DNA from: Acidobacteriaceae bacterium
GTDB lineage: Bacteria > Acidobacteriota > Terriglobia > Terriglobales > Acidobacteriaceae
Direction: 5' to 3'
DNA: 59,560 nt
Assembly: GCA_030037705.1 (NCBI GenBank)
Contig: JASHQE010000093.1
Location: 1 to 59,560 of the forward strand
Shown here: positions 36,202-45,700 of the stretch, piece after piece
Layout: each line of letters begins with the position of its first letter
Numbering within the stretch: the first letter of the stretch is position 1
The notes under the pieces: model-generated
The model's input: only the letters and a program-made list of their open reading frames with translations
What the model was told of the DNA's origin: nothing
Databases searched by the model: none
Program-made: the position numbers and the translations under genes

Positions 36202-36328
36202 TTCTCTGACTGCATGAATTCATACATTGGCATCCAGGTTTCCCAGGCCTCAAAATCGAGACCCTTCGACAAGCTCAGAGCAGGCTCTGGGGCATCCGAG
36301 GATGGTGCAAAATCAAACGGTCAGAGAC
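36202..36328. repeat. Family X element, copy 2
   Basis: Left end TTCTCTGACTGC and right end CGGTCAGAGAC with CTAG after it. The central hairpin is the short GGCCTCAAAATCGAGACC form instead of the long GC-rich form of copies 1 and 3. It ends 16 bp from the stop of the glycosidase gene on the other strand. Confidence 0.75.
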
Positions 36329-36344
36329 CTAGTTGCGGGACAGG

Positions 36345-38855
36345 CTACCGTTGTTCTTCAGCGACGGGCGCAGAAAAGAGCCAGACTTCGGCCACTTGCA
36401 GTCCGCGTCCGCCTCCGCCGAGCCCCTTAGGCCTTGTCCATTGCAGATCAAGCGTACGCGTGCGCGTCGCAGCCGGCGGCACGGCATACTCGACGATCTC
36501 GGGATTTGTGGCGCGCAGCCGCGGTCCGTGAATCACAAACCGTCCGTTGGCCACGAGCGTGATAGGCAGCGTGTAATCCTCACCTGCGTAGACAATCCTC
36601 AGTTTATAGTGCGCATCAGCGCGTAAGCCGGTGTAGCGAAGCTCGAGTGGATGGTCGTACAGCGCTCCGGCGTAGGAGATCTCCGAGATCCGCCATCCCT
36701 GGTCCGGGGTTCGATCGGCGACCCCATCGAGGGCAGACTGAAAAAATGCTGGATCGCTCGGGAATCCGGGGCCTCGCACCAGATGCGGTTCGGCCGAAGG
36801 ATCGCCAAGGTCGTCATAGAATCCGCCCGGTCCTGGATCGCGCCAGTGCACAAGAGCAGAGATCGCGCGCAGCCGGCCGTCTTCGTTGTTCATGTGCTGA
36901 ATTTGCGCGAACGCATGTTCTAACCAGGCGCGGTCATTCAGCGACACGTCCGCCGTGTCCAGGCTTGCACCGCGATCGATCGCAGAGGCGCCGTATTTAG
37001 CCACGCTCAGTTGCAGTCCGATGTCCTGAAAGAGCCGGGCCGCGAGCTGTTCGATCGCACTCCGCCACTGCCGCAACTCGCCGGATGCGGGCGGATCAGC
37101 ATCCAGCGCGCTTTCGGCATTGTGTATTGCTGCGGCGCTTCCAACTTGACCTGCGGCTGCGACAAGGCTGAGCGCACGCTGTTCTTGCGCCGTTGCGGCA
37201 AGCAGGCGATGGCGCTCATAAGCATCGGTGTAGGCGCGGTAAAGTGCTGCCTCGAATCGCCAGTTTCCTGCCTGTGCAGGTGTAGCTGCTTGCCGCATTG
37301 CTTCAAACTGCCGCAGTGTCGTGTCCACGCTGTCATGAGCCGCGAGAGGGCCGATCCAGTTTCTCTCGAGGTCTGTGATGCCACGCGCGAATGCGCCGGC
37401 TTCGAAGCCATCTTCGCCCACAAAGTAACGCGCGTATTCGCGCAGCACCTCCATCGGGTCCGATTGCGCCGACCATCCTAACGCAGTCCAGATGAACTTG
37501 TTGACATCGTCGTTGACGCCTTCTGAATAGGTGACGAAACCATTCATGTAGGGAGCGTAGTGGCGGAAGATTGCTGTTTCAGCCGCGGGGCGCGGATCAA
37601 TCACTTCACGGCCCTCGGTGAGCGCATACGCTGCGTCCCATTCCGGAACAGGAAATTGACAGTGCATGGTGTGCGCGATATCGGGATAGAAACGAATCGG
37701 GATTTCCCTGGGAATATGCGCGCGCTGCACTTCCAGGCCGTCGCGCGACTGCGGGCCGACAACGACGCCGGTTAACCATGCGGGTCTTGCCGCCACGAGC
37801 GCATAGAACCGCTGCATCTGGTCCACGCTGAAACCCTGTGCTGAGACCCATACGCCGGCGTGAGGGTGCGAACGATGCAGAACCTCAGCAACCTGCTTGA
37901 GAAAAGGGAAGAGAACCGCCGGATCGGTGTGACCGGGGTCTCCTCCAGGCACAAACAACTCGTCGATCTGCGGCAACCTGCTGAAGACGTCGCCCCAGAT
38001 ATGAAGCTCCGATTCGATTGTCTGCGGATCGGAATAGTCTTTCGCTATCGCGGGGTAATAGACCGAGCAGCGCAGGCCATATTTTTGCACGATGCCAGAG
38101 ACGCGCACCATCATCGTCATGGCCGGCAGCGGAAACAGAGGACTCGAGGATGCGTCGTCCGTGACGGGCGGCAAAAGTTCGATGGTGTTAGCGCCGAAGA
38201 CAGCGAGGTCGCGGATGTATTGCTCGAAGCGCTGCGGAGTCCACGCGTCGTAGGTGTTGTTTTTGAAGCGATAACCCAACTGGTGACCGCGGACCGCAAA
38301 TTGCGGCGCAGACACGATGTGCAGTGGCGCCGGGAGCAAAGCGCGCCCGCGAGAAGACTCCATGTGACGCAGCAGGTAGCCAATCCCGAAGAGCACGCCA
38401 CGATCATCTTCGCCGGTGATCTGTATAGCGCGCGCAGAGCCAATGCGAAGAGTCTCGATCTGAAATGCTTCGGGCTTCGCTGCGGCGGCAGGGAACGCGA
38501 CGAGGCGCAGAGGAGGGCTTTGCAACTGATTCCTGCGGCCAACCAGAATACACGGATTGCAGACGGCCGTAAGGGGTGCTGGATTCTCCGTGCGAATGTT
38601 CCATGCGATGCCGGTGCGCTTTTCTGTCTCCTCCGTCAATAGCTGCACCGCCGCCATCTCGGGACCGTCGGCCTCTGCCGGCACGATGACGGTTGCGTGG
38701 GAAAGATCGAGAGATTGCGCTCGCGCCGCGGAAAAGGGCGCGAAGCAAAGGAACGCGAGCCAAGCGGCCAACCAAGAACGCAAGTAAGAGAGCTTGTGCA
38801 ACCGGAACCTATTTCGCTGCGCCATCGCAGTCTTGCGCGCCAGAACTGGTTGCAT
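36345..38855 (-). CDS. Exported GH20/GH67-like glycosidase, family unassigned
   Basis: 836 residues. After the signal (WLAAWLAFLCFAPFSAARA) comes a small alpha/beta domain like the N-terminal zincin-like domain of GH20/GH67 enzymes: ATVIVPAEADGPEMAAVQLLTEETEKRTG, RAIQITGEDDRGVLFGIGYLLRHME. The barrel begins APQFAVRGHQLGYRFKNNTYD, with FGANTIELLPPV, DELFVPGGDPGHT, GVWVSAQGF and IPIRFYPDIAHTMHCQFPV. The C-terminal domain includes ELRYTGLRADAHYKLRIVYAG. I cannot name the family or substrate; context suggests pectin or glucuronic/galacturonic-acid-rich glycans. The start is uncertain: ATG 38855 has AGG eight bases upstream, and ATG 38825 is an alternative. Confidence 0.7.
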   Translation of the reverse strand: MQPVLARKTAMAQRNRFRLHKLSYLRSWLAAWLAFLCFAPFSAARAQSLDLSHATVIVPAEADGPEMAAVQLLTEETEKRTGIAWNIRTENPAPLTAVCNPCILVGRRNQLQSPPLRLVAFPAAAAKPEAFQIETLRIGSARAIQITGEDDRGVLFGIGYLLRHMESSRGRALLPAPLHIVSAPQFAVRGHQLGYRFKNNTYDAWTPQRFEQYIRDLAVFGANTIELLPPVTDDASSSPLFPLPAMTMMVRVSGIVQKYGLRCSVYYPAIAKDYSDPQTIESELHIWGDVFSRLPQIDELFVPGGDPGHTDPAVLFPFLKQVAEVLHRSHPHAGVWVSAQGFSVDQMQRFYALVAARPAWLTGVVVGPQSRDGLEVQRAHIPREIPIRFYPDIAHTMHCQFPVPEWDAAYALTEGREVIDPRPAAETAIFRHYAPYMNGFVTYSEGVNDDVNKFIWTALGWSAQSDPMEVLREYARYFVGEDGFEAGAFARGITDLERNWIGPLAAHDSVDTTLRQFEAMRQAATPAQAGNWRFEAALYRAYTDAYERHRLLAATAQEQRALSLVAAAGQVGSAAAIHNAESALDADPPASGELRQWRSAIEQLAARLFQDIGLQLSVAKYGASAIDRGASLDTADVSLNDRAWLEHAFAQIQHMNNEDGRLRAISALVHWRDPGPGGFYDDLGDPSAEPHLVRGPGFPSDPAFFQSALDGVADRTPDQGWRISEISYAGALYDHPLELRYTGLRADAHYKLRIVYAGEDYTLPITLVANGRFVIHGPRLRATNPEIVEYAVPPAATRTRTLDLQWTRPKGLGGGGRGLQVAEVWLFSAPVAEEQR

Positions 38856-38894
38856 AAAAATAGCCTGCGGTGATGAAAAACTTCTCTCAGGGGC

Positions 38895-39049
38895 TAGGCA
38901 GTGTCTGACGAATCGGAGAACACCTGTTTGCCGGACAAAGAACATCTCTCAGGGGTTAAAACCCCTTCGAATTTTGGGCCTTTTCGGCATGGCTGAAGCC
39001 ATGCCCTGTTACAAAACCTCTCGCTGCGTGATTCATCAGACACTGCCTA
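38895..39049. mobile_element. 155-bp element with 20-bp terminal inverted repeats
   Basis: TAGGCAGTGTCTGACGAATC (38895-38914) is mirrored at 39030-39049 with 19 of 20 positions matching. Inside lie GGGGTTAAAACCCC and GGCATGGCTGAAGCCATGCC, the same palindrome pair as at 11846-11912. A degenerate relative of the second palindrome (GGCGCGGCTGAAGCCACGCC) follows at about 39078-39098. It occupies the gap between the glycosidase and iclR genes; no gene is seen there. Confidence 0.75.
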
Positions 39050-39192
39050 AAGCCCGCATTGAATTTGCGGTCTTGACGGCGCGGCTGAAGCCACGCCCCT
39101 TCACAAGACCATTTGCGCCGAGAATTTTTCCGCAGCCTGTAAAGTCGTGCCCTTTCAAAGGGCCATTCATGCAACTAGTTCTAGCAAACTCT

Positions 39193-40044
39193 TCAGGCAA
39201 CCTTTGAGCCCAGCGGCCCTGATTGCATGAGCTTTTGCGAGACCTCGGCGGCTACATCCTTCAGCGCCTGTACAATCCGCTGCTGACGCGCTTCGTCCGC
39301 GGGCATCCGCGACTTTGGCATCGACAGGCTGATCGCCGCCTCGGCCTTTCCCGGCGTGGAAAAGATCGCCACGCCGAAGCAGAACCCTCCCGGCGTGCTC
39401 TCCTCCGCGTCGGTCGAGTAGCCGCGTGAGCGAATCTGTTCGAACTCTGCCTCAATTGTCTGTTCGTCTACGATCGTGTTCTCGTTGTATCGCGTCAGGC
39501 CGTAGCTTTGTAAAAGCCGCTTGCGCGTCTCTGCGTCCTGCCAGGCTGTGATCACTTTGCCCATCGAACTGGCGTGAGGAGGAAGAATCCGGCCTGGAAT
39601 ATTCGTCATGCGAATCAGGTTGGAGCTTTCCACCACGTGCACCACTTCAATATGGTTATGCAGCAGAATCGCCAGACTTACGGTTTCGCCAAACTCCATA
39701 TTCAGCCGGCGCATGGGTTCGCGCGCCGCCGCAGCCAGCGCGTTCACATATTGCGTCGAGACGATGGCGCTGTTCTCATGCGAGGGCACATAATGGCCGT
39801 TCGCATCACGCCGGATATAGTGGAGCGTCTCGAGCGTCTGCAGCAGCCGGAATGCCGAACTCTTGGTCAACTGCGTCTGCTTTGAAAGTTCCACCAGGCT
39901 CATCGGCTCTCCGCTGCGTGAAAGCAGCTCCAGCATCTGAATCGCCTTCCCGACAGCGCGAGAAAAGTACCGACCCTCTTCCGGCACCTTCTCCGTAGAT
40001 TTATGCGCGCCCCCGCGCAGCTTCGCCTGCTTGGTCTTCGGCAT
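39193..40044 (-). CDS. IclR-family transcriptional regulator
   Basis: 283 residues from ATG 40044 (ATGs at 40083 and 40092, the latter overlapping the upstream stop, are alternatives). An N-terminal winged helix (residues about 25-90: SRAVGKAIQMLELLSRSGEPMSLVELSKQTQLTKSSAFRLLQTLE) is followed by the IclR effector domain (ETVSLAILLHNHIEVVHVVES, PPHASSMGKVITAW, RGYSTDAEESTPGGFCFGVAIF). IclR proteins such as KdgR sense sugar acids or keto-deoxy intermediates. It sits directly behind the DapA-type aldolase gene and is cotranscribed with it. Likely targets are its own operon and the divergent MFS gene. Confidence 0.93.
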   Translation of the reverse strand: MPKTKQAKLRGGAHKSTEKVPEEGRYFSRAVGKAIQMLELLSRSGEPMSLVELSKQTQLTKSSAFRLLQTLETLHYIRRDANGHYVPSHENSAIVSTQYVNALAAAAREPMRRLNMEFGETVSLAILLHNHIEVVHVVESSNLIRMTNIPGRILPPHASSMGKVITAWQDAETRKRLLQSYGLTRYNENTIVDEQTIEAEFEQIRSRGYSTDAEESTPGGFCFGVAIFSTPGKAEAAISLSMPKSRMPADEARQQRIVQALKDVAAEVSQKLMQSGPLGSKVA

Positions 40045-40084
40045 GATCCGAATATTTCCACCCTTCGCAGGTAAGCATTTCATA

Positions 40085-40993
40085 TTAGACATAGGCTTTC
40101 AATATTTGACCCAGCGTTTCATGCCGGCGCGAATCCGCGGACACGTAGGGCAGGGCCAGTGTGCTTCGGCAGATCCCCATCAGTTCCAGTCCCAGCTTGA
40201 GCCCGCGCAGGTAGCTGGACTCCGCCTCGCCGATTCCGTACAGCAATTCGCCAAGCTCCCGTATCCGCTCCTGCAACGAGAGGGCTTCCTGCGTGTTACC
40301 TTTTTGCGCTGCCTCATAGAGTGCAACGAACAGTTTAGGAAAAAGATTTGCGCCGCCGGTTACCCCTCCGTGCGTCCCGATCGCCAGACTTTCCAGCAAC
40401 AGCTCTTCCGGCCCCATCAGCAGTGTGAACTCCGGACGGTCCACCATCCGGGCGGCCAGCGTTTGCATGTATTTCAGGTCGCCTGAGCTGTCTTTCAATC
40501 CATGCACATTGGGCAGATCTGCCGCGCGCAACACGGTTTCCGGAGCAAAGCAGGTTTTGGTCAGACTGGGCATATTGTAGAGAAATAGCGGCAATTCCAC
40601 GTCGCCCGAGAGACGCTGCACCAGCCGGAAAAGATCGTTCTGGCTGACCGCAAAATAAAATGGCGGCGCCGTGACCACTGCATCAGCACCTGCATTCTTG
40701 GCGTACCTTGCCAGTCCGCAGCTTTCCTCGTAGGAGGTATCCGTGATTCCCACCAGGACCGGAATCCGTCCTGCTACCTGTTCACAGGTCCGGTTAATCA
40801 GTTCGCGGCGCAGCCGGTAGCTCAGCGCCGGACCTTCCCCCGTCGTACCCAGGATGAAGATCCCGTGAACCCCGCCTGCAATCACGTGCTCAATCAGCCC
40901 TTCCAGCCCGGCCCGATCCAGAGATGCGGGCGTATCCAGAGGCGTAACCATCGGAGGAATGATTCCTCGCAACGGGCGGGATAAAGGACGCAT
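40085..40993 (-). CDS. DapA/NAL-superfamily aldolase (dihydrodipicolinate-synthase-like)
   Basis: 302 residues, class I aldolase barrel. GTTGEG (Thr50, Thr51) binds the alpha-keto acid, Tyr139 in LFLYNMPS is the proton relay, and Lys167 in VHGLKDSSGD forms the Schiff base. The context (IclR, MFS transporter, pectin-type enzymes, KDPG aldolase) favours a 2-keto-3-deoxy sugar-acid aldolase or dehydratase over lysine synthesis, but the sequence alone does not fix the substrate. The ribosome site is weak. ATG 40993 and ATG 40999 are both possible starts. The downstream iclR gene begins at once. Confidence 0.88.
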   Translation of the reverse strand: MRPLSRPLRGIIPPMVTPLDTPASLDRAGLEGLIEHVIAGGVHGIFILGTTGEGPALSYRLRRELINRTCEQVAGRIPVLVGITDTSYEESCGLARYAKNAGADAVVTAPPFYFAVSQNDLFRLVQRLSGDVELPLFLYNMPSLTKTCFAPETVLRAADLPNVHGLKDSSGDLKYMQTLAARMVDRPEFTLLMGPEELLLESLAIGTHGGVTGGANLFPKLFVALYEAAQKGNTQEALSLQERIRELGELLYGIGEAESSYLRGLKLGLELMGICRSTLALPYVSADSRRHETLGQILKAYV

Positions 40994-41040
40994 GGACATA
41001 GACGAGAGCAAGTATATCGAGAATTTCAGAAAAATAAAAC

Positions 41041-41075
41041 TCAAATGATAATTTGAAACAAAATTTAAAATTTTG
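41041..41075. promoter_or_regulatory. Two palindromes between the divergent aldolase and MFS genes
   Basis: TCAAAT-GATA-ATTTGA at 41041-41056 and CAAAATTTAAAATTTTG at 41059-41075 (8-bp arms, one-base centre) are both perfect. They lie in the AT-rich 142-bp divergent region and have the size of IclR-type operators. The regulator gene is in the left operon, so a shared operator is plausible. Confidence 0.55.
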
Positions 41076-41135
41076 CGAAGCCCTCGGCTTTTTCCATAGA
41101 CAGCCGCGCTCTCTGCCTGCTCTGATGCTTGAGAT

Positions 41136-42440
41136 ATGCCCGGACCGGGCACCGGAGGCTGTATTTCCCACGTCCGATCTCAACCCGCGCCTCCGCCTGC
41201 CTATCGCTGGTGGCTCGTCGCCATGCTCTGGGGCGTGGGTTTCCTCAATTATGCCGACCGCCAGGCCATCTTTTCTGTGTTTCCCCTTCTTGAGGCGCGC
41301 CTTCATCTCGATCTGGCCGAGCTGGGCCTGCTCGGTTCCTCCTTTGCCTGGGCTTATGGCTTGGCGGCGCCGTTTGCGGGCTACGCGGTGGATCGTCTTC
41401 GCCGCAAAACTGCGATTTTCGGTGGTCTCGAGTTCTGGAGCTGGGTTTGCGCCGCAACTGCATTGACAGGCCGCCTATGGAGTCTGGCCGTTTTGCGCTG
41501 CACGATGGGGCTCGGCGAAAGCCTGTACTTTCCCGCGGCGCTTTCCATGATGAGCGACTATCATGGGCCGCGCACCCGCTCCCGCGCGCTTGCTCTTCAC
41601 CAGACCAGCGTCTATGCGGGTACCATCGCAGGCGGTTTTTGCGCGGGCTGGCTCGCCGAACGCTACGACTGGCGCTGGCCTTTTGTCTGCTTCGGCGCGG
41701 CCGGGGCGCTGTTTGGCGTCTTGCTGCTTCGCTTTCTGATCGAGCCCGCACGCGGGGCTGCAGAGGCCCGGCCGGCTGCATCTGCCATTTCGCCGCCCGG
41801 CTTCGGCTCGTTCGCGCTGCTCGCTTTGCGTACGCCCGCCATAGCACTGCTCATGGCGGCCTTTGCCTGCGCTAACTTTGTTGCGGTCGTTCTCCTGGTC
41901 TGGATGCCCTCTTACCTCTATCACGCCTTTCATATGGACCTGGCCATGTCGGGCCTCACCGCGACCGCCCTCGCGCAGATTGGTTCCGTGGCTGGTACCG
42001 TCGCTGGCGGATGGCTTGCCGATCGCTTAGTCCGGCGTCTTGCCGCGGGCAGGATCCTCGTTCAGGCCGCGGGCGTCGTCTGCGGCGCGCCTTTTGTCTT
42101 CCTTTGCTGTCAAACGCGTTCCATGGCTATTGTTCTTGTCAGCCTTGCTGCATGGGGATTCTTCAAGGGTCTGTATGACGCCAACATCTTTGCTTCGCTC
42201 TTCGATGCAGTCCCTGTGGCGGCCCGTGGCGCAGCTTCCGGCTGGATGAATACCGTCGGGTGGATGGGGGGAGGCGGCGTGGCGCCATTGCTTGTGGGTC
42301 TGCTCGCCCGCCGTCATGGTCTCGGTCCTGCTATGGCCATGGTCTCGGTCGTTTACCTGTTTGCGGGTGTTCTGCTCGTTTCTGCGGCTTTTCGCGCTCA
42401 TGCGCGCTCGCCGCAAAGTCATCATTCTTCCGTGGCTTAG
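41136..42440 (+). CDS. MFS transporter, hexuronate/anion symporter-like
   Basis: 434 residues with about 12 membrane helices. The ACS-type signature is present: WWLVAMLWGVGFLNYADRQAI, LGLLGSSFAWAYGLAAPFAGYAVDRL with RRK in the 2-3 loop, LGESLYFPAALSMMSDY, and in the second half VAGTVAGGWLADRLVRR. This group takes up hexuronates, phthalate-like acids or similar anions. It is divergent from the aldolase-iclR operon, so a role in importing galacturonate or an unsaturated derivative is the natural inference. No strong ribosome site is seen before the ATG at 41136. Confidence 0.9.
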   Translation: MPGPGTGGCISHVRSQPAPPPAYRWWLVAMLWGVGFLNYADRQAIFSVFPLLEARLHLDLAELGLLGSSFAWAYGLAAPFAGYAVDRLRRKTAIFGGLEFWSWVCAATALTGRLWSLAVLRCTMGLGESLYFPAALSMMSDYHGPRTRSRALALHQTSVYAGTIAGGFCAGWLAERYDWRWPFVCFGAAGALFGVLLLRFLIEPARGAAEARPAASAISPPGFGSFALLALRTPAIALLMAAFACANFVAVVLLVWMPSYLYHAFHMDLAMSGLTATALAQIGSVAGTVAGGWLADRLVRRLAAGRILVQAAGVVCGAPFVFLCCQTRSMAIVLVSLAAWGFFKGLYDANIFASLFDAVPVAARGAASGWMNTVGWMGGGGVAPLLVGLLARRHGLGPAMAMVSVVYLFAGVLLVSAAFRAHARSPQSHHSSVA

Positions 42441-42563
42441 AAAAACCATTCCTTCAAAGCGCAGGAGCTTTCCGACCTCCTCTGTGGCGCCGGTCAGCGC
42501 CGCTGGCCGTAGGCAGATAAAACCTCCTTGTTCCATAAAAATCAAAAAGTGTTAAAAAATTTG

Positions 42564-42593
42564 TTGACGTTTCATTTTTTTATGGTCTAAGAT
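42564..42593 (+). promoter_or_regulatory. Candidate sigma-70 promoter of TonB-dependent receptor 2
   Basis: TTGACG at 42564-42569 and TAAGAT at 42588-42593 with an 18-base spacer in an AT-rich block, about 130 bp before the receptor start. A long leader follows. Confidence 0.45.
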
Positions 42594-42723
42594 TGGGCCA
42601 TTCCTTCAAGATCGGCAGGTCCCGGATCATCTGCCGACTGGAGGGCCAGTCGGCGTAGTTGTTTCAATTCTTGCAGGCCCGGCTGAACCACATTGATTTC
42701 AAAAATCGCCGGAGGATTGCCAG

Positions 42724-45700
42724 ATGCGCTTCAAAACTACTCTTTCCCTTGCTGCCGCGTTGATTTCGCTTTGCGGAACGGCGCTGGGCCAAACGATTAC
42801 CGGCAACATCAATGGCCGCGTCACCGACCCCAGCGGCGCTGTTGTGGTGGGTGCGCAGGTCACGGCCACAAATACTTCCACCAATGTCTCCACGTCGATT
42901 ACGACGAACAAAAATGGTCTGTATAGCCTGCGCTTCCTGCCGGTCGGCCAATATATGGTCAGCTTTGAAGCGTCTGGCTTCGACCGCGAAGTGATTTCCG
43001 CCATTACCGTCGAAGTAGCGCAGGACGTTGAGGTCGATGCATCTCTCAAACTCGGCTCTACATCCACCTCGGTGAACGTCAACGCCGGCGCTACGCCCAT
43101 CCTCAACACGAGCGACGGCACCATCACGACCACCATCTCGCAAACACTGGTCAACGATCTTCCCATCAACGGCCACAACTTCACCGAGCTTACGCAGATG
43201 GTTCCCGGCAGCACGGTGGCGGATGGCAACCAGTGGAACGGCGCGGGCCAGAGCAGTCCTGACAACTCCGGCGAACGCGTGCAGAGTTTTGCGACGCTGC
43301 CGAATGTCAACGGCAACCGCACCTACACCACAAACTTCACTGTAGACGGCATCAGCATCGTTGACACAGGCGCCAACCTCAACAACGGCTATGGCACGCC
43401 TGCTTACAACATTGCGCCGGAAGCGGTGCAAGAGGTAACGATCATCGCCAACGTGCCTCCCGCCGAGTATGGCGACGGGGCAACGCAGATTGCCGTGGTG
43501 AGCAAGAGCGGCACGGACAAATACCACGGCAGCGCCGGCGGATACCTGCAGAACTATCTGATGGACGCAAACCTCTTCCAGAATAAGCGCGTCTTACCGG
43601 GCGCTTCATTTACACCGCGAACCGATTACACGCAGACCACCTACACGGGAACATTTGGCGGTCCAGTTCCTTTCCTGCACAAGAAGCTGTTCTTCTTCTC
43701 GGACTACGAGGCTTACCGCAAACCAGCGGGCGGCTTCAGCAGAATCAATGTTCCTCTCAATGCCTGGCGCGGCAACACTACGGCCGCGACCGGTTCACCC
43801 GACACAAGCGTTTCGCCGCTGGCCGGCTACGCTTACTTTGGCTCTGCCGTTCCCCAGCTCTACGATTCGCAGAACGGCTTTGCGCCGTTCAACCAGACCA
43901 TCAACGGCGTCTTGTATCAGAATCTTGTGCCCATCCGTAATCCCGTGGCCAAGTTCCTCTTTTCGAATGCCAGCCTGTTGCCTCTTCCCAATGTTGCGCC
44001 TTCCGTCACACCTGTCACCGACAACTATCAGGGTGTTACCAAATCTCTTACCCGCAATGATCAGGGTGACATGAAGATCGATTGGACGCCCACGGAAAAG
44101 GACCGCATCTCCGGACGCTGGTCAGAAGGCGAAGCAGATGACGGCACCACCGTGGCTATTGATCCCGTATCGTTTCCCACGGTCAACGACTTTCCCTTCA
44201 AACAGCTCGCGCTCTTCTACACGCGTATCCTCTCGGCGAGCATCGTGAATGAAGCTCGCGCCGGCTTCACCCGCATGCATTACAACTCCTACGCGCTCGA
44301 TCTAAGCGGAAAATTCGGCGCCGGCGAATCGCTCGTGGGCATCCCTTGGCCGAACGATCTCTCCGGATTTAGCAGCCAGACCTTTACGGAGAGCACAAAC
44401 AGCACCGGCGTGACCACCTTCGGCACTGCAGGTTCCGCCAATCTTGCACTCGACAACCAGTTCAGTTACGGCGATAACCTTACTTGGGAACACGGCCGCC
44501 ACATCAGCAAGTTTGGCGCGCAATTGTTCAGGGTGCAAAACAATTTTTACCAGAATAATGCCGGCGGTCTGCTTGGAAATTTCAACTATAGCGGTTCTTT
44601 CACGGGCGATCCTGCGGTGGGTGAATCCGTCGGATACGACTTCGCCGACTTTCTGCTCGATTACTCGTCCGGCTACTCCGTTTCTTTGCAGACTGGAGAT
44701 GTAGGGCTGCGGCAGTATCGTTTCGGTCTCTTTGCACAGGACGATTTCAAGCTTACGCCTAACCTTACCCTCAACTATGGCCTTCGCTGGGAGTACGATC
44801 AACCCCTCTACGAGGCCCATGACAAACTCTCCGACATCAATCCCACTACCGGCGCTCTTGAAATCGCCGGCCAGAACGGCGTCAGCCGTTCCATCTACTC
44901 GCCTACCTGGAATGACTTCGATCCCCGTCTTGGCTTCGCCTGGAATCCGGATTTCCTGAACAAAAGGCTGGTGCTTCGCGGCGGTCTCGGCGTGACCAGC
45001 TATATGGATTACAACCTGCTCCACAACCACGTTGGCAACGCCCCATTCCACATTGGTATTTCCGCCGTCGCTACCACACCTACGTCCACCTCTTCCGGAT
45101 CGCCGTTTGCTGTCACGAATGGATTCGGCACATCGGGAGCTACGACGACGGGCGTTGCCTTCAACGTATGGAACAAACTGAAGCCCATGTGGGAACCGCA
45201 GTTCTCGCTGGTAACGGAGTACGCCATCAGCGGCAAGCAAAGCGTCAGCCTGGCTTATGTCGGCAACGTCGCGCAGCACCTCGGCGACTATCGCAACATC
45301 AACCAGGAGACACTGGTCGGTACCGCATCCAGCGCCGCGTTCAACACAACTACGATCAGCACGTCCACAGGAAATGTCACTGTCGGCACGAGCGCTGTGC
45401 AGCTCTATGAATCGGAAGCTTATTCGAACTTCAACGCAGGCGAGGCCACTTACCGCCTGCGCCCTTCGTATGGCCTGGAGTTCCAACTGAACTACACCTT
45501 GTCGAAGGCGCTGGGCGATACCTCGGGCCCGGTAGCCGTCAACGACAATAACGTTGCGGGCGGGGATCCGCAGAACAATTTCTGCCTGCGGTGTGAATAC
45601 GGACCTTCTGCCAGCGACAGCCGCCACATGCTCAACAGCGATTGGGTGTATGAACTGCCATTTGGCCATGGAAGACAATTCGGCTCAGGAGTTCCAACCT

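Noticed and set aside
44302..45678. A 458-codon frame opposite receptor 2
   Set aside because: Antisense shadow of the TonB-dependent receptor, with no ribosome site or family features.
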